Shown here: positions 1 to 6,489 of the stretch, piece by piece
How positions within the stretch are numbered: position 1 is the stretch's first letter
Layout: every line of letters begins with the position of its first letter
Origin: Burkholderiales bacterium UBA954
Lineage (GTDB): Bacteria > Pseudomonadota > Gammaproteobacteria > Burkholderiales > Burkholderiaceae_A
DNA: 10,625 nucleotides
NCBI GenBank assembly: GCA_002293155.1
Contig: DBCQ01000068.1
Location: 1 to 10,625 of the forward strand
Reading direction: 5' to 3'
The notes under the pieces: model-generated
What the model saw: the letters and a program-made list of their open reading frames with translations, nothing else
Databases searched by the model: none
Told to the model about the DNA's origin: nothing
Made by a program: the position numbers and the translations under genes

Positions 1-1328
1 CCGGTTTCGAACATCGTTTTGATTACTTTGTCGAGGCTTACAGAGTGCTTTCCATCGCCTCTCAGAGCCATCCGCGCGGCATTGATCGCTTTTACGGAGG
101 CGATGGCGTTTCTTTCAATGCATGGAATTTGAACCAATCCTCCGACGGGATCGCAGGTGAGACCGAGATGGTGTTCCATGCCGATCTCGGCGGCGTTCTC
201 AACCTGATCGGGTGATCCGCCGAGAACTTCACAGAGCGCGCCGGCTGCCATTGAGCACGCTACGCCAACTTCGCCTTGGCATCCGACCTCAGCGCCTGAA
301 ATACTTGCATTTTTTTTGTATAAAAATCCGATTGCGCCCGCTGTCAAAAAGAAATCAACGACACCCCGTGTTGATGCGGCAGGAATAAAGCGCGTGTAGT
401 AGTGGAGTACCGCCGGGATAATGCCTGCAGCGCCGTTTGTGGGTGCCGTTACAACCCGGCCTCCCGCAGCGTTTTCTTCATTTACGGCAAGCGCATATAG
501 ATTGACCCAGTCTAATATTTTTAAGGGATCCTCTATCGTGCCCGCTGGTTCCTGGGCAGATAGCTGCCGATAGAGATCCGGCGCGCGGCGTCGAACTTGG
601 AATCCACCGGGCAATACACCTTCGCTATGGCAGCCCCGCTCGACACACGCCTGCATCACCGCCCAGATATTTAATAGTTCACGATCAATTTCGGCATCAC
701 CCCGCCATTTTCTCTCGTGGGTGCGCATGATAGAAGAAATGCTGCATCCAAGTTTGTGAGTTAAAGCGAGCAGCTCAGCGCCGCTTTCAAAGTTGACGTT
801 CTTCGAACCGTTATCCGCTGATAACGGGGTCGATAGGGGCTTATCAGAGGGTGTCGCGTCAATTAAAAATCCGCCGCCGATGGAGAAATAAGTGGCGCTC
901 GCTAGGGTCTCGCCAGTAGTTGAATACGACGTGAATTTAAGTCCATTGGGGTGTTGGTCCAGCGATCTGCGGAAAAACAGTATTGAGGTTTTCGGATCAA
1001 AATCAATTCGTTGGGTATCCAGTAGCCTGAGTGCCTTTGAGGATTGAACTGCTTCAAGAAAACTGGGGACCTTATCAATCTCAACGGTATCAGGCGCGTG
1101 TCCCATGAGACCAAGGATGACTGCCTTGTCGCTCCCGTGGCCTTTTCCGGTTGCGCCGAGGGATCCATAGAGCTCACAGGTTACCCGGGATGTATTGGCG
1201 AGATGCCCCGCAGACTGAAGTTTTTCTACAAAAAGCTTAGCGGCCTTCATCGGTCCGACGGTGTGAGAACTACTTGGACCAATGCCAATTTTGAATAAAT
1301 CAAAGACCGATAGCGTTGTCACCGACAT
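1..1328 (-). CDS. sdaA: L-serine dehydratase (L-serine ammonia-lyase), iron-sulfur type, C-terminus cut by window edge
   Basis: Deaminates L-serine to pyruvate and ammonia in the cytoplasm using a [4Fe-4S] cluster. I translated 442 codons from ATG at 1328. The N-terminus has the family motif [18 protein letters not shown] (residues 9-26). The alpha-domain cluster cysteines are C350 (GCQGEVG), C392 (GLTCDP) and C403 (IPCIERN). Their spacing of 42 and 11 is the same as in the well-studied Legionella enzyme, as I recall it. The protein leaves the window at FETG, so only the last 15-20 residues, including the usual C-terminal cysteine tail, are missing. This is the fused alpha/beta form, about 460 aa when complete. 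The start is slightly uncertain: GGGGG abuts ATG 1328 but sits 6 nt before an in-frame GTG at 1322, which could be the real start. It has its own probable promoter at 1363-1391. Family assignment is secure; SdaA versus the paralogue SdaB cannot be separated from sequence alone. Confidence 0.95.
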   Translation of the reverse strand, partial: MSVTTLSVFDLFKIGIGPSSSHTVGPMKAAKLFVEKLQSAGHLANTSRVTCELYGSLGATGKGHGSDKAVILGLMGHAPDTVEIDKVPSFLEAVQSSKALRLLDTQRIDFDPKTSILFFRRSLDQHPNGLKFTSYSTTGETLASATYFSIGGGFLIDATPSDKPLSTPLSADNGSKNVNFESGAELLALTHKLGCSISSIMRTHERKWRGDAEIDRELLNIWAVMQACVERGCHSEGVLPGGFQVRRRAPDLYRQLSAQEPAGTIEDPLKILDWVNLYALAVNEENAAGGRVVTAPTNGAAGIIPAVLHYYTRFIPAASTRGVVDFFLTAGAIGFLYKKNASISGAEVGCQGEVGVACSMAAGALCEVLGGSPDQVENAAEIGMEHHLGLTCDPVGGLVQIPCIERNAIASVKAINAARMALRGDGKHSVSLDKVIKTMFET

Positions 1329-1362
1329 CCCCCGGTTGGTTTGGTTTTCCTATTTATAGGAT

Positions 1363-1391
1363 GATATATCCTTTCGTAGGTAAACGTCCAA
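1363..1391 (-). promoter_or_regulatory. Candidate sigma-70 promoter of sdaA, embedded in small inverted repeats
   Basis: On the minus strand TTGGAC (1391-1386), a 17-bp spacer and TATATC (1368-1363) lie 35 bp before the sdaA start. The -10 element sits in the palindrome GATATATC and overlaps AGGAT-5-ATCCT (1358-1372). Just downstream is CCTAT-TT-ATAGG (1349-1360). These dyads could be an operator for a serine- or leucine-responsive regulator, but no specific protein can be named. Both hexamers are only moderate matches. Confidence 0.4.
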
Positions 1392-1438
1392 AAAAATCGG
1401 TCGTATTCAGAGATCCCCGCAAGGATTCGCCCTTACCG
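1390..1438 (-). terminator. Weak terminator-like structure between the fluC/pseudouridine synthase unit and sdaA
   Basis: Read on the minus strand, CGGT (1438-1435) can pair with ACCG (1401-1398). Inside it is a small AAGG/CCTT hairpin (within 1436-1419; a GTAAGG/CCTTGC version has one G-U pair). An unbroken run of seven T (1396-1390) follows after one base. It would end transcripts coming from the pseudouridine synthase gene just before the sdaA -35 box. The stems are short and leave about 20 unpaired bases, so this is only a candidate; it could equally be part of an sdaA regulatory RNA if transcription starts further upstream. Confidence 0.3.
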
Positions 1439-1443
1439 CAATG

Positions 1444-1469
1444 GGCCTCTCGTTAGGAGGCCGGTTTTT
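1444..1469 (+). terminator. Hairpin plus T5 in plus orientation, with no annotated gene reading into it
   Basis: GGCCTC (1444-1449), a 7-nt loop, GAGGCC (1457-1462), then GG and five T (1465-1469). This is the shape of an intrinsic terminator for plus-strand transcription, yet both flanking genes are on the minus strand. It may end an unrecognised short plus-strand RNA, block antisense transcription into the pseudouridine synthase gene, or simply act as the 3' hairpin of the minus-strand message, where no T run follows. Confidence 0.35.
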
Positions 1470-1495
1470 GACGGTTGGTCCGATGGATGCGTGAT

Positions 1496-2269
1496 CTAAA
1501 ACTTTTCCCAAGGGGCAAGCGAGCGCCATTGGCCAAGGGGCAGATGTCCCAGGTTAATCCTGCCCATGCGAATGCGTTTCAGGCCGATTACCTTTAAGCC
1601 GACCAGTTCGCACATGCGTCGAATCTGCCGTTTTTTTCCCTCACGCAGCACGAACCGGAGTTGATCCTCGTTTTGCCAGGAGACTTTCGCAGGTTTCAGT
1701 GGCTGCCCATCGAGTGAGAGCCCATGGTTTAAGAGTTTTAATGCCTCTGGCGGTAGTCTGCCCTCAACACGCACGAGATACTCTTTTTCGATTGGGGAGT
1801 TTTCCCCAATTAAAAGACGGGCAATACGGCCGTCCTGCGTGAGCACAAGCATGCCAGTGGAATCAATATCGAGTCGGCCAGCGGGGGCAAGGCCTCGGGT
1901 AGTGATTCGCTGGGGTAGCTTTGCATGGGCGGCGGATGTGGAGGGGTGGTGCCACATGGTGTCGGCCTGAATTAGGGTTGCCGCTACCGGGTAGTGGCGC
2001 TCATCATCGTCGTGAGAAATAAAGCCGATGGGTTTGTTCAGAATAAAGGTGAGCCGCGTGGCCTGTTGTTGCTTTGCCCCTGTGGCGAGCTCAACTTTCT
2101 GATGTGGGTATGCCCGGGTTCCGAGTTGGCTCACGACTTCACCATCGAGTAGAACAAGGCCCTGTTCTATGTAGTGATCGGCCTCCCGACGCGAGCAGAG
2201 ACCCTGATCGGCCAGAAGTTTTGAGACCCGAATCTTGCCTTCTTGACCTGTCTGCACAATCTGCCCCAT
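1496..2269 (-). CDS. RsuA/RluB/RluE/RluF-family rRNA pseudouridine synthase
   Basis: Isomerises a specific uridine of ribosomal RNA to pseudouridine. An S4 RNA-binding domain spans about residues 12-60 (KIRVSKLLADQGLCSRREAD). It is followed by the catalytic domain with ILNKPIGF (76-83), the active-site aspartate D134 in GRLDIDSTGML, the EKEYLV strand and the late motif GKKRQIRRMCELVG. The ending, IPLG-type LPLGQWRSL, resembles RluF/RluB more than RsuA, but the target uridine cannot be told. Residues about 104-126 look like an insertion, rich in His, Ser and Thr, just before the catalytic motif. I chose ATG 2269 (257 aa), 19 nt after the fluC stop with AAAGAA upstream. A TTG at 2314 would add 15 residues and overlap fluC. 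Probably co-transcribed with fluC. Confidence 0.9.
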   Translation of the reverse strand: MGQIVQTGQEGKIRVSKLLADQGLCSRREADHYIEQGLVLLDGEVVSQLGTRAYPHQKVELATGAKQQQATRLTFILNKPIGFISHDDDERHYPVAATLIQADTMWHHPSTSAAHAKLPQRITTRGLAPAGRLDIDSTGMLVLTQDGRIARLLIGENSPIEKEYLVRVEGRLPPEALKLLNHGLSLDGQPLKPAKVSWQNEDQLRFVLREGKKRQIRRMCELVGLKVIGLKRIRMGRINLGHLPLGQWRSLAPWEKF

Positions 2270-2288
2270 CGACTGTTCTTTGCTGGGT

Positions 2289-2675
2289 TTAACGAAGCAA
2301 CTGGTAGGTCGCAAATCCGAGTAGTGTTAAGAGAATTGATCCAATAACGTGGGCCGAAATCTCGGCACCTGCCCAGAGCCACCGGCCCTGCTGAAGTAAT
2401 TGAACAACTTCGGCTGAAAACGTTGAGAAGGTCGTGAGCCCACCGAGAAGACCCGTAATAATAAAGAGGCGCCACTCCTCGGACATTTTTGGGCTTTCGG
2501 CCACGGCTGCCATCGCAAGCCCTACGCAGTAGGCGCCAATCCAATTTGCAAGCAGTGTTCCCAAGGGAAACATCGCCATTTTCGGGTTCAAATGCAAGGC
2601 GAGTTGCCAGCGGGCGAGGGCGCCAGCGCTCGCGCCAAGACTGATTGCGATGATCGGAAGCATTTGAGTCGTCAT
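2289..2675 (-). CDS. crcB: Fluoride ion channel/exporter FluC (CrcB)
   Basis: A dual-topology inner-membrane channel that works as a dimer and lets toxic fluoride leave the cytoplasm. The 128-residue length is typical. Four hydrophobic helices are visible. Family motifs are GALARW (18-23), [13 protein letters not shown] with the conserved asparagine N44, and [13 protein letters not shown] (75-87), which carries the phenylalanines and threonines that line the fluoride path and the central sodium site. Start ATG 2675 has only a weak Shine-Dalgarno (TAGGCTCC directly before it); a second Met four codons later is possible. First gene of a likely two-gene unit with the downstream pseudouridine synthase, which starts 19 nt after this stop. 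I looked for a fluoride riboswitch upstream and did not find one. Confidence 0.95.
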   Translation of the reverse strand: MTTQMLPIIAISLGASAGALARWQLALHLNPKMAMFPLGTLLANWIGAYCVGLAMAAVAESPKMSEEWRLFIITGLLGGLTTFSTFSAEVVQLLQQGRWLWAGAEISAHVIGSILLTLLGFATYQLLR

Positions 2676-2703
2676 GGAGCCTATGAGTGTAGCCCGTTTT
2701 GTA

Positions 2704-2728
2704 CTGGGGTTTATCAGGTTTTCCCCAG
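2704..2728. repeat. Inverted repeat in the divergent fluC/prfC intergenic region
   Basis: CTGGGG (2704-2709) and CCCCAG (2723-2728) form a perfect 6-bp dyad with a 13-bp A/T-rich centre. It sits about 28 bp before the fluC start. No T run follows on either strand, so it does not look like a terminator. It could be an operator or a 5' UTR hairpin in the fluC message. Confidence 0.4.
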
Positions 2729-2758
2729 AGCGCGTAACAAAGCAAGTTCTTGTTTTTA

Positions 2759-2787
2759 TTGAGGTTTTTTGTCGTATCGAATATTCA
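2759..2787 (+). promoter_or_regulatory. Weak candidate promoter of prfC
   Basis: TTGAGG (2759-2764), 17 bp, TATTCA (2782-2787). The -10 match is poor. If it is used, transcription starts near 2794, inside the upstream extension of the prfC reading frame, which agrees with translation starting at 2823. Confidence 0.25.
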
Positions 2788-2812
2788 GTACACTGCCCGC
2801 TTTAGATCATCC

Positions 2813-2825
2813 GAGGGTTCCCTTG
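2813..2825 (+). promoter_or_regulatory. Ribosome binding site that decides the prfC start (TTG)
   Basis: GAGGG (2813-2817) lies 5 nt before TTG 2823. The open frame runs further up, to TTG 2769, but that codon has only T-rich sequence before it and would add 18 residues not expected in RF3. Confidence 0.65.
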
Positions 2826-4448
2826 ACTGACGATTCTTTGGGCGCGCGCGAAGTCGCCCGCCGCCGTAGTTTTGCGATTATCTCCCACCCGGATGCAGGC
2901 AAAACAACACTAACTGAAAAGCTACTGCTCTACGCGGGGGCGATTCAGATTGCCGGCAGTGTTAAAGCACGGAAAGCAACTCGGCATGCGACATCTGACT
3001 GGATGGAGATTGAAAAGCAAAGGGGTATTTCTGTTGCGAGTTCAGTCATGCAGATGGAGTATCGCAATTGCGTGATCAACTTACTCGATACTCCGGGACA
3101 CCAAGATTTCTCAGAGGACACCTACCGAGTACTAACGGCTGTTGATTCAGCATTGATGGTAATTGATGCCGCCAATGGAGTGGAGCCTCAGACACGCCGA
3201 TTGATCGAAGTCTGTCGGGCGAGAAACACCCCATTGATCACCTTCGTGAATAAATTAGACCGCGAGGTGAAAAAACCTCTAGACCTCATGGATGAGATTG
3301 AACAGGCCCTTGGAATGCCCGTTGTTCCATTTACCTGGCCAGTTGGCATGGGAAAATCTTTTGCGGGTGTGATTGATATCGCGCAATCTCATATTCGACT
3401 TTTCCGGGCAGGACAGGATCGTGTCTCCGATTCGGGGGCTGATCGGGTGAGTACGGATGATCGGCAATTACGCGAGCAGCTCGGCAGTTCATTGGTCGAC
3501 GCCTTAAATGAGGTGGAATTGGTCCAGGGTGCAATGCCCTCATTTGACCGAGAGGCGTTTCTCGCAGGCCGACAATCTCCCGTATTTTTTGGGTCTGCGA
3601 TCAACAATTTCGGCGTGCAAGAGGTTTTGGATGCATTGGCTGACCTCTCGCCGGCGCCGGGACCACGGGGAGCTGTTCAACGAGAAGTAAATCCAGGGGA
3701 GTCAAAATTCACCGCAGTGGTCTTCAAAGTGCAGGCCAATATGGATCCTGCCCACCGAGATCGAGTGGCGTTTCTGCGGATTTGCTCAGGTCGATTTGAG
3801 CGCGGGATGCGACTTAAGATTAGTCGCAACAACAAAGAAATTCGTACTAATAATGCCCTATCGTTTTTATCCCAGCGTCGCGATATCTTAGATGAGGCCT
3901 TCGCAGGCGACATTATTGGATTGCCCAATCACGGCCTATTGCGACTTGGTGATACCTTAACGGAGGGAGAAATCTTGCAGTTCAAGGGGCTTCCTTTTTT
4001 CGCCCCAGAGATGTTTCGAATGGTTGAAACGGCAGACCCAATGCGAAACAAGCAATTAAGAACGGGACTAATGCAACTTGGCGAGGAGGGGGCTATTCAG
4101 GTCTTTCGTCCGCATTCAGGCGGGGCTATGCTCTTAGGTGCTGTGGGCCAGTTGCAGTTCGAAGTGGTCGCCCATCGGCTTAAGACCGAATATGGCGCTG
4201 AAGTGAGGCTCCTTGGCTCTCGATTTAACGTTGCCCGGTGGGTTACCTCAGAAGATCCCAAAAAACTCGCACAATTTCTAGAAGAAAACGCCCACCGAAC
4301 CGCTGAAGATGTAGTGGGGGCCCCTGTATTACTGACAGCACACCGTTCAGAACTTGATGTTGTCCAAGAGCGTTGGCCACAGATTAGGTTTCATGCCTTG
4401 CGCGAGCATGCAGGATTGATTTTTCAGTCAGATCTGGCTGGAGCCTAG
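2823..4448 (+). CDS. prfC: Peptide chain release factor 3 (RF3), GTPase
   Basis: A translational GTPase that removes RF1/RF2 from the ribosome after peptide release. From TTG 2823 the protein is 541 aa, close to the usual length of about 530. G1 is SHPDAGKTTLTE (21-32) and the switch I region has the MEIEKQRGISVASSVMQ block. G3 is DTPGHQDF starting at D89 and G4 is NKLD (143-146); GSAINNFG is a further conserved block near the end of the G domain. After it come the beta-barrel domain (VFKVQANMDPAHRDR) and the C-terminal domain (GAVGQLQFEVVAHRLKTEYG), all collinear with known RF3. There is no frameshift or missing motif. The stop is 2 nt before the diguanylate cyclase start, so the two are likely one transcript. 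Confidence 0.96.
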   Translation: MTDDSLGAREVARRRSFAIISHPDAGKTTLTEKLLLYAGAIQIAGSVKARKATRHATSDWMEIEKQRGISVASSVMQMEYRNCVINLLDTPGHQDFSEDTYRVLTAVDSALMVIDAANGVEPQTRRLIEVCRARNTPLITFVNKLDREVKKPLDLMDEIEQALGMPVVPFTWPVGMGKSFAGVIDIAQSHIRLFRAGQDRVSDSGADRVSTDDRQLREQLGSSLVDALNEVELVQGAMPSFDREAFLAGRQSPVFFGSAINNFGVQEVLDALADLSPAPGPRGAVQREVNPGESKFTAVVFKVQANMDPAHRDRVAFLRICSGRFERGMRLKISRNNKEIRTNNALSFLSQRRDILDEAFAGDIIGLPNHGLLRLGDTLTEGEILQFKGLPFFAPEMFRMVETADPMRNKQLRTGLMQLGEEGAIQVFRPHSGGAMLLGAVGQLQFEVVAHRLKTEYGAEVRLLGSRFNVARWVTSEDPKKLAQFLEENAHRTAEDVVGAPVLLTAHRSELDVVQERWPQIRFHALREHAGLIFQSDLAGA

Positions 4449-4450
4449 AA

Positions 4451-5221
4451 ATGTCGTTCGCGTCTAAGCGTAAGCCTAGGGAATCAATGCTCTGGATCGT
4501 AGGTATTTTTTTAATTGTCGTTATGGTATTGGCTGCTGTTGTCGTTAGAGAGGGTTCCGGAGTATGGATTGTTACAGCTCTGGCGGTGGGTGCGATTCTA
4601 TTAATCACCGCGTTAGCCCATGACCTCCTTCGACGGGCGCGAAAGGCATTGCTCCCTGTGGGCGGGGGCGGAGATCTTGCGCAACTGATTCGTAGTCTGG
4701 TCGTAGAGAGTCATACTGATTTTCTAACTGGTCTTCACAATCGTCGATCCTATGATCAATTTATCAGTGAGATCACACGTGCATCCTCGCAGCTAGGCGG
4801 TCGAGTTGCTCTTGTCCTGATTGATATTGATCGATTTAAGTCGATCAATGATCGGTATGGCCACCCGGTAGGAGACGCTGTATTGAAGGCGCTATCTCGA
4901 CGGTGGCATGATGCGGTTCGGGGCTCGGACCTCTTGGTGAGGATGGGTGGCGATGAGTTTTGCCTCGTATTGACGGGGGTTGGTCTAGATGAAGCGCTCG
5001 TTGTTGCTGAGAAAATTCGGAACATTTCAACCGCGTCGCTTATTGTCGGGGGGCTGTCAGCTGAGCGGACTGCCCTTGAGCTCACCGTGAGTGTGGGTGT
5101 GTTGGCCTGGTCGACCACGCAGGGCCCTGGAGCTGCGAAGGCGTTGGATCAGGCAGATCAGGCACTGTATGCAGCAAAGGCGGGCGGTGGCAACCAGGTC
5201 GTGGGAAAAAACGCGGTGTAG
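4451..5221 (+). CDS. Membrane-anchored diguanylate cyclase (GGDEF domain)
   Basis: Makes cyclic di-GMP from two GTP. Residues 1-12 are basic, then two transmembrane helices (about 13-32 and 38-57) with only a few residues between them, so there is essentially no periplasmic sensor domain. The GGDEF domain begins at DFLTGLHNRRSYDQF. It has the metal-binding aspartate D125 in LIDIDRFKSIND, an intact GGDEF (166-170) and an inhibitory I-site RGSD at 157-160, five residues before it. It ends with the usual SVGVL and DQALYAAKAGG motifs. It should therefore be active and product-inhibited. GGAG at 4440-4443 gives a good ribosome binding site 7 nt before ATG 4451, inside the end of prfC, so it is probably translated from the prfC message. 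The signal it answers to is unknown. Confidence 0.93.
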   Translation: MSFASKRKPRESMLWIVGIFLIVVMVLAAVVVREGSGVWIVTALAVGAILLITALAHDLLRRARKALLPVGGGGDLAQLIRSLVVESHTDFLTGLHNRRSYDQFISEITRASSQLGGRVALVLIDIDRFKSINDRYGHPVGDAVLKALSRRWHDAVRGSDLLVRMGGDEFCLVLTGVGLDEALVVAEKIRNISTASLIVGGLSAERTALELTVSVGVLAWSTTQGPGAAKALDQADQALYAAKAGGGNQVVGKNAV

Positions 5222-5224
5222 TCC

Positions 5225-5482
5225 TCAGTGCTCTTGGTTACCCAAGACAACCGCCTTACTATGGGCGGTAAGATTGACGACTGCTTTCCAGAAGCACCAT
5301 ATTCCGATTGCGATCGAGCTCGAAATAATCAGGCCCGACACGATGATCAGCATGAGCTCTAATCCGCTGAGAGACAAATCGGAAATGAGTAACTGATGTA
5401 AGAGAAAGAGTGGGATTAAAAATAAAAGAATAGTTCCGCCAAGTGCATATAATCCGGCGCGGTGTTTCAGTGTAATTTGCAT
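5225..5482 (-). CDS. Small two-helix membrane protein of unknown function
   Basis: I do not recognise this 85-residue protein. It has two strongly hydrophobic segments, about residues 11-33 and 42-66, separated by a short loop with one Asp and one Glu. The N-terminus is basic (KHR) and the C-terminal tail of about 19 residues is polar (LTAHSKAVVLGNQEH). It converges on the diguanylate cyclase gene with only 3 bp between stops, and is divergent from the lipoprotein gene with 50 bp between starts. The ATG at 5482 lacks a strong Shine-Dalgarno. The clean hydrophobic/polar pattern and the good fit between neighbours support a real gene, but no function can be given. Confidence 0.6.
   Translation of the reverse strand: MQITLKHRAGLYALGGTILLFLIPLFLLHQLLISDLSLSGLELMLIIVSGLIISSSIAIGIWCFWKAVVNLTAHSKAVVLGNQEH
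5232..5269. terminator. Two adjacent hairpins at convergent gene ends (weak terminator candidate)
   Basis: TCTTGG-TTAC-CCAAGA (5232-5247) is a perfect 6-bp stem with a 4-nt loop; on the minus strand the loop reads GTAA, a GNRA tetraloop. Right after it, ACCGCC (5250-5255) pairs with GGCGGT (5264-5269) across an 8-nt loop. They lie just past the diguanylate cyclase stop and inside the last codons of the opposing small gene. No T run follows on either strand, so intrinsic termination would be weak; protection of 3' ends is another option. Confidence 0.3.
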
Positions 5483-5532
5483 AACTAAGGCGTTAAGAGT
5501 TGCTGTTTTCTTATTGGTTGAGAGGATAATTG

Positions 5533-5877
5533 ATGCAGATCAATTCTGGAAGTATTGGTGCTTTATTCGGGCTTGCGATTAGTATAATGCTGGCCGGATG
5601 CGCCGTCATGTCACCGCAGCAGGCACGGAATAAGGTTGAAGAAATGTCAGTTTTTGAGGTGTGTCTTGCCGCGGAGGCTAAGATGGATAGAAAGACATTT
5701 GCGTTGGCGCCAGAGGTGGTCAATGCGGTTTTTGAGCGTGTGCGGGAGCGCACGATCGACTGCGCCAGTCACCGGTTAGAGGTCATTCAGTTTCTGACAC
5801 GGGCACTGAGGGAAGAGGAGCAGCGCAACGAACGCAATCGCTTCTATTTCGGTTTTGGCTTTTCTGGGGGGCGCTAG
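5533..5877 (+). CDS. Small lipoprotein, function unknown
   Basis: A 114-residue protein with a type II signal peptide: hydrophobic residues 8-19, then the lipobox LAGC (20-23). C23 would be lipidated, leaving a 92-residue mature protein. Alanine rather than aspartate at +2 suggests outer-membrane sorting. The mature part is mostly helical and charged, holds two further cysteines (in VCLAAE and TIDCAS), and ends in an Arg/Glu-rich segment followed by the aromatic/glycine tail RFYFGFGFSGGR. ATG 5533 follows AGAGGA by 6-7 nt; a TTG immediately before it is less likely. The stop is 1 nt before the DUF1289 start, so the two are co-transcribed. I do not recognise the family. Confidence 0.75.
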   Translation: MQINSGSIGALFGLAISIMLAGCAVMSPQQARNKVEEMSVFEVCLAAEAKMDRKTFALAPEVVNAVFERVRERTIDCASHRLEVIQFLTRALREEEQRNERNRFYFGFGFSGGR

Positions 5878-5878
5878 T

Positions 5879-6079
5879 GTGGCGATGCGAGACACCCCCT
5901 GTATTGCGATCTGCTCGACTACGAACGGCGACGATATCTGTAAGGGCTGTGGCCGTACGTTCGAAGAGGTCACCAACTGGGTGATCATGACCGATGCTGA
6001 AAAATCCGTCGTCTGGGAGAGAATCGAGCGAGAGCGGACTGCGTTACGGTATACCACCTACAGGGATCGGGCGCTATAG
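5879..6079 (+). CDS. DUF1289 family four-cysteine protein
   Basis: A 66-residue protein matching the DUF1289 pattern: DTPCIAICST near the start, then GDDICKGCGRTFEEVTNW, and a helix ending EKSVVWERIE. The cysteines form a CxxxC plus CxxC set expected to bind a metal (often described as an iron-sulfur protein; zinc is possible). The function of this family is not known. GTG 5879 has GGGGGG (5866-5871) at 7-nt spacing and follows the lipoprotein stop by 1 nt, typical of translational coupling; ATG 5885 is the alternative and would shorten the protein by two residues. The C-terminal tail is rich in Arg and Tyr. Confidence 0.85.
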   Translation: MAMRDTPCIAICSTTNGDDICKGCGRTFEEVTNWVIMTDAEKSVVWERIERERTALRYTTYRDRAL

Positions 6080-6110
6080 CACACCATGCGTCGTGTACTT
6101 AACGCGGGGT

Positions 6111-6257
6111 TTACTGCCAGGGGCAGATAAAGCGTCGATCAATTCCGGCCGCGTAATCGTGATAAGACCACCGGTTACAGACGACCTGGTCAATAAATAG
6201 AAATACCGCGGCGAGTCCGGCGACGAGAAGTAAGACAAGCTTGACGTTGTTTGACAT
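6111..6257 (-). CDS. 48-residue single-helix small membrane protein, unknown
   Basis: ATG 6257 to TAA 6111 on the minus strand. The protein has a short N-terminal head (MSNNVK), one hydrophobic helix (about residues 7-22, LVLLLVAGLAAVFLFI) and a hydrophilic tail of about 26 residues. The tail has aromatic residues and two cysteines (CNRWSYHDYAAG, then RRFICPWQ). Head and tail charge suggest a membrane anchor with a periplasmic or cytoplasmic tail. It fits neatly, tail to tail with the DUF1289 gene (31-bp gap), in a stretch that would otherwise be empty. There is an in-frame stop ten codons upstream, so the start is well bounded, but the Shine-Dalgarno is weak. I do not recognise the family. 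Confidence 0.5.
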   Translation of the reverse strand: MSNNVKLVLLLVAGLAAVFLFIDQVVCNRWSYHDYAAGIDRRFICPWQ

Positions 6258-6489
6258 GCAGGTGCTCAGGAGAAACCAGCGCTACTGGGGAGGTTCAGAG
6301 TCCCTTCCTTCGCCGTGATTGTAGGCTTTTTAGGGCGCCTGAGGGGGGTTAATTGGGCTCTGCTGAGGTATTGACTTCGTAGGCGATTTTCTTCGAGTGT
6401 TCAGAAGCCTCTCAAACCATTTGGGAAACAATCAGTTCACCTGTTAGAATTTCTTGGCATTCCGTTCCCTCTACCCTATTGGAGTCACT
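6258..6489. other. Intergenic region between the 48-codon ORF and the HU-like gene
   Basis: Divergent intergenic region of 232 bp. The right end holds the promoter and ribosome binding site of the HU-like gene. The left part should hold the promoter of the 48-codon ORF; TACAAT on the minus strand (6321-6316) would be an acceptable -10 box but I see no matching -35. I found no tRNA or strong hairpin here. Confidence 0.4.
6421..6450 (+). promoter_or_regulatory. Sigma-70 promoter of the HU-like gene
   Basis: TTGGGA (6421-6426), 18-bp spacer, TAGAAT (6445-6450); the -10 box is a 5/6 match. Transcription would begin near 6457, giving a leader of about 33 nt with GGAG (6481-6484) 5 nt before ATG 6490. 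Confidence 0.55.

Noticed and set aside
902..1177. Minus-strand 91-codon open frame inside sdaA
   Set aside because: It lies in a different frame of the well-supported sdaA coding sequence and has no protein-like features.
1419..1462. Guanidine-II (mini-ykkC) riboswitch, two tandem hairpins
   Set aside because: On the minus strand the first loop contains ACGA, but the loops are 7 and 6 nt and the second lacks ACGR; the downstream gene is also not a guanidine gene.
2167..2745. Minus-strand 192-codon open frame over fluC
   Set aside because: It overlaps fluC and the pseudouridine synthase, whose frames have clear family motifs; its product is Arg/Trp-rich and shows no domain.
2676..2768. Fluoride riboswitch (crcB motif) upstream of fluC
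   Set aside because: The leader has AACCTGATAAACCCC and GGCTCC, which faintly recall parts of the motif. The conserved GCGATG-type opening stem and the pseudoknot partners are missing and the order is wrong.
5994..6200. Plus-strand 68-codon open frame overlapping the DUF1289 gene and the 48-codon ORF
   Set aside because: It starts at TTG within DUF1289, has no ribosome binding site and no recognisable pattern; the opposing 48-codon ORF fits better.
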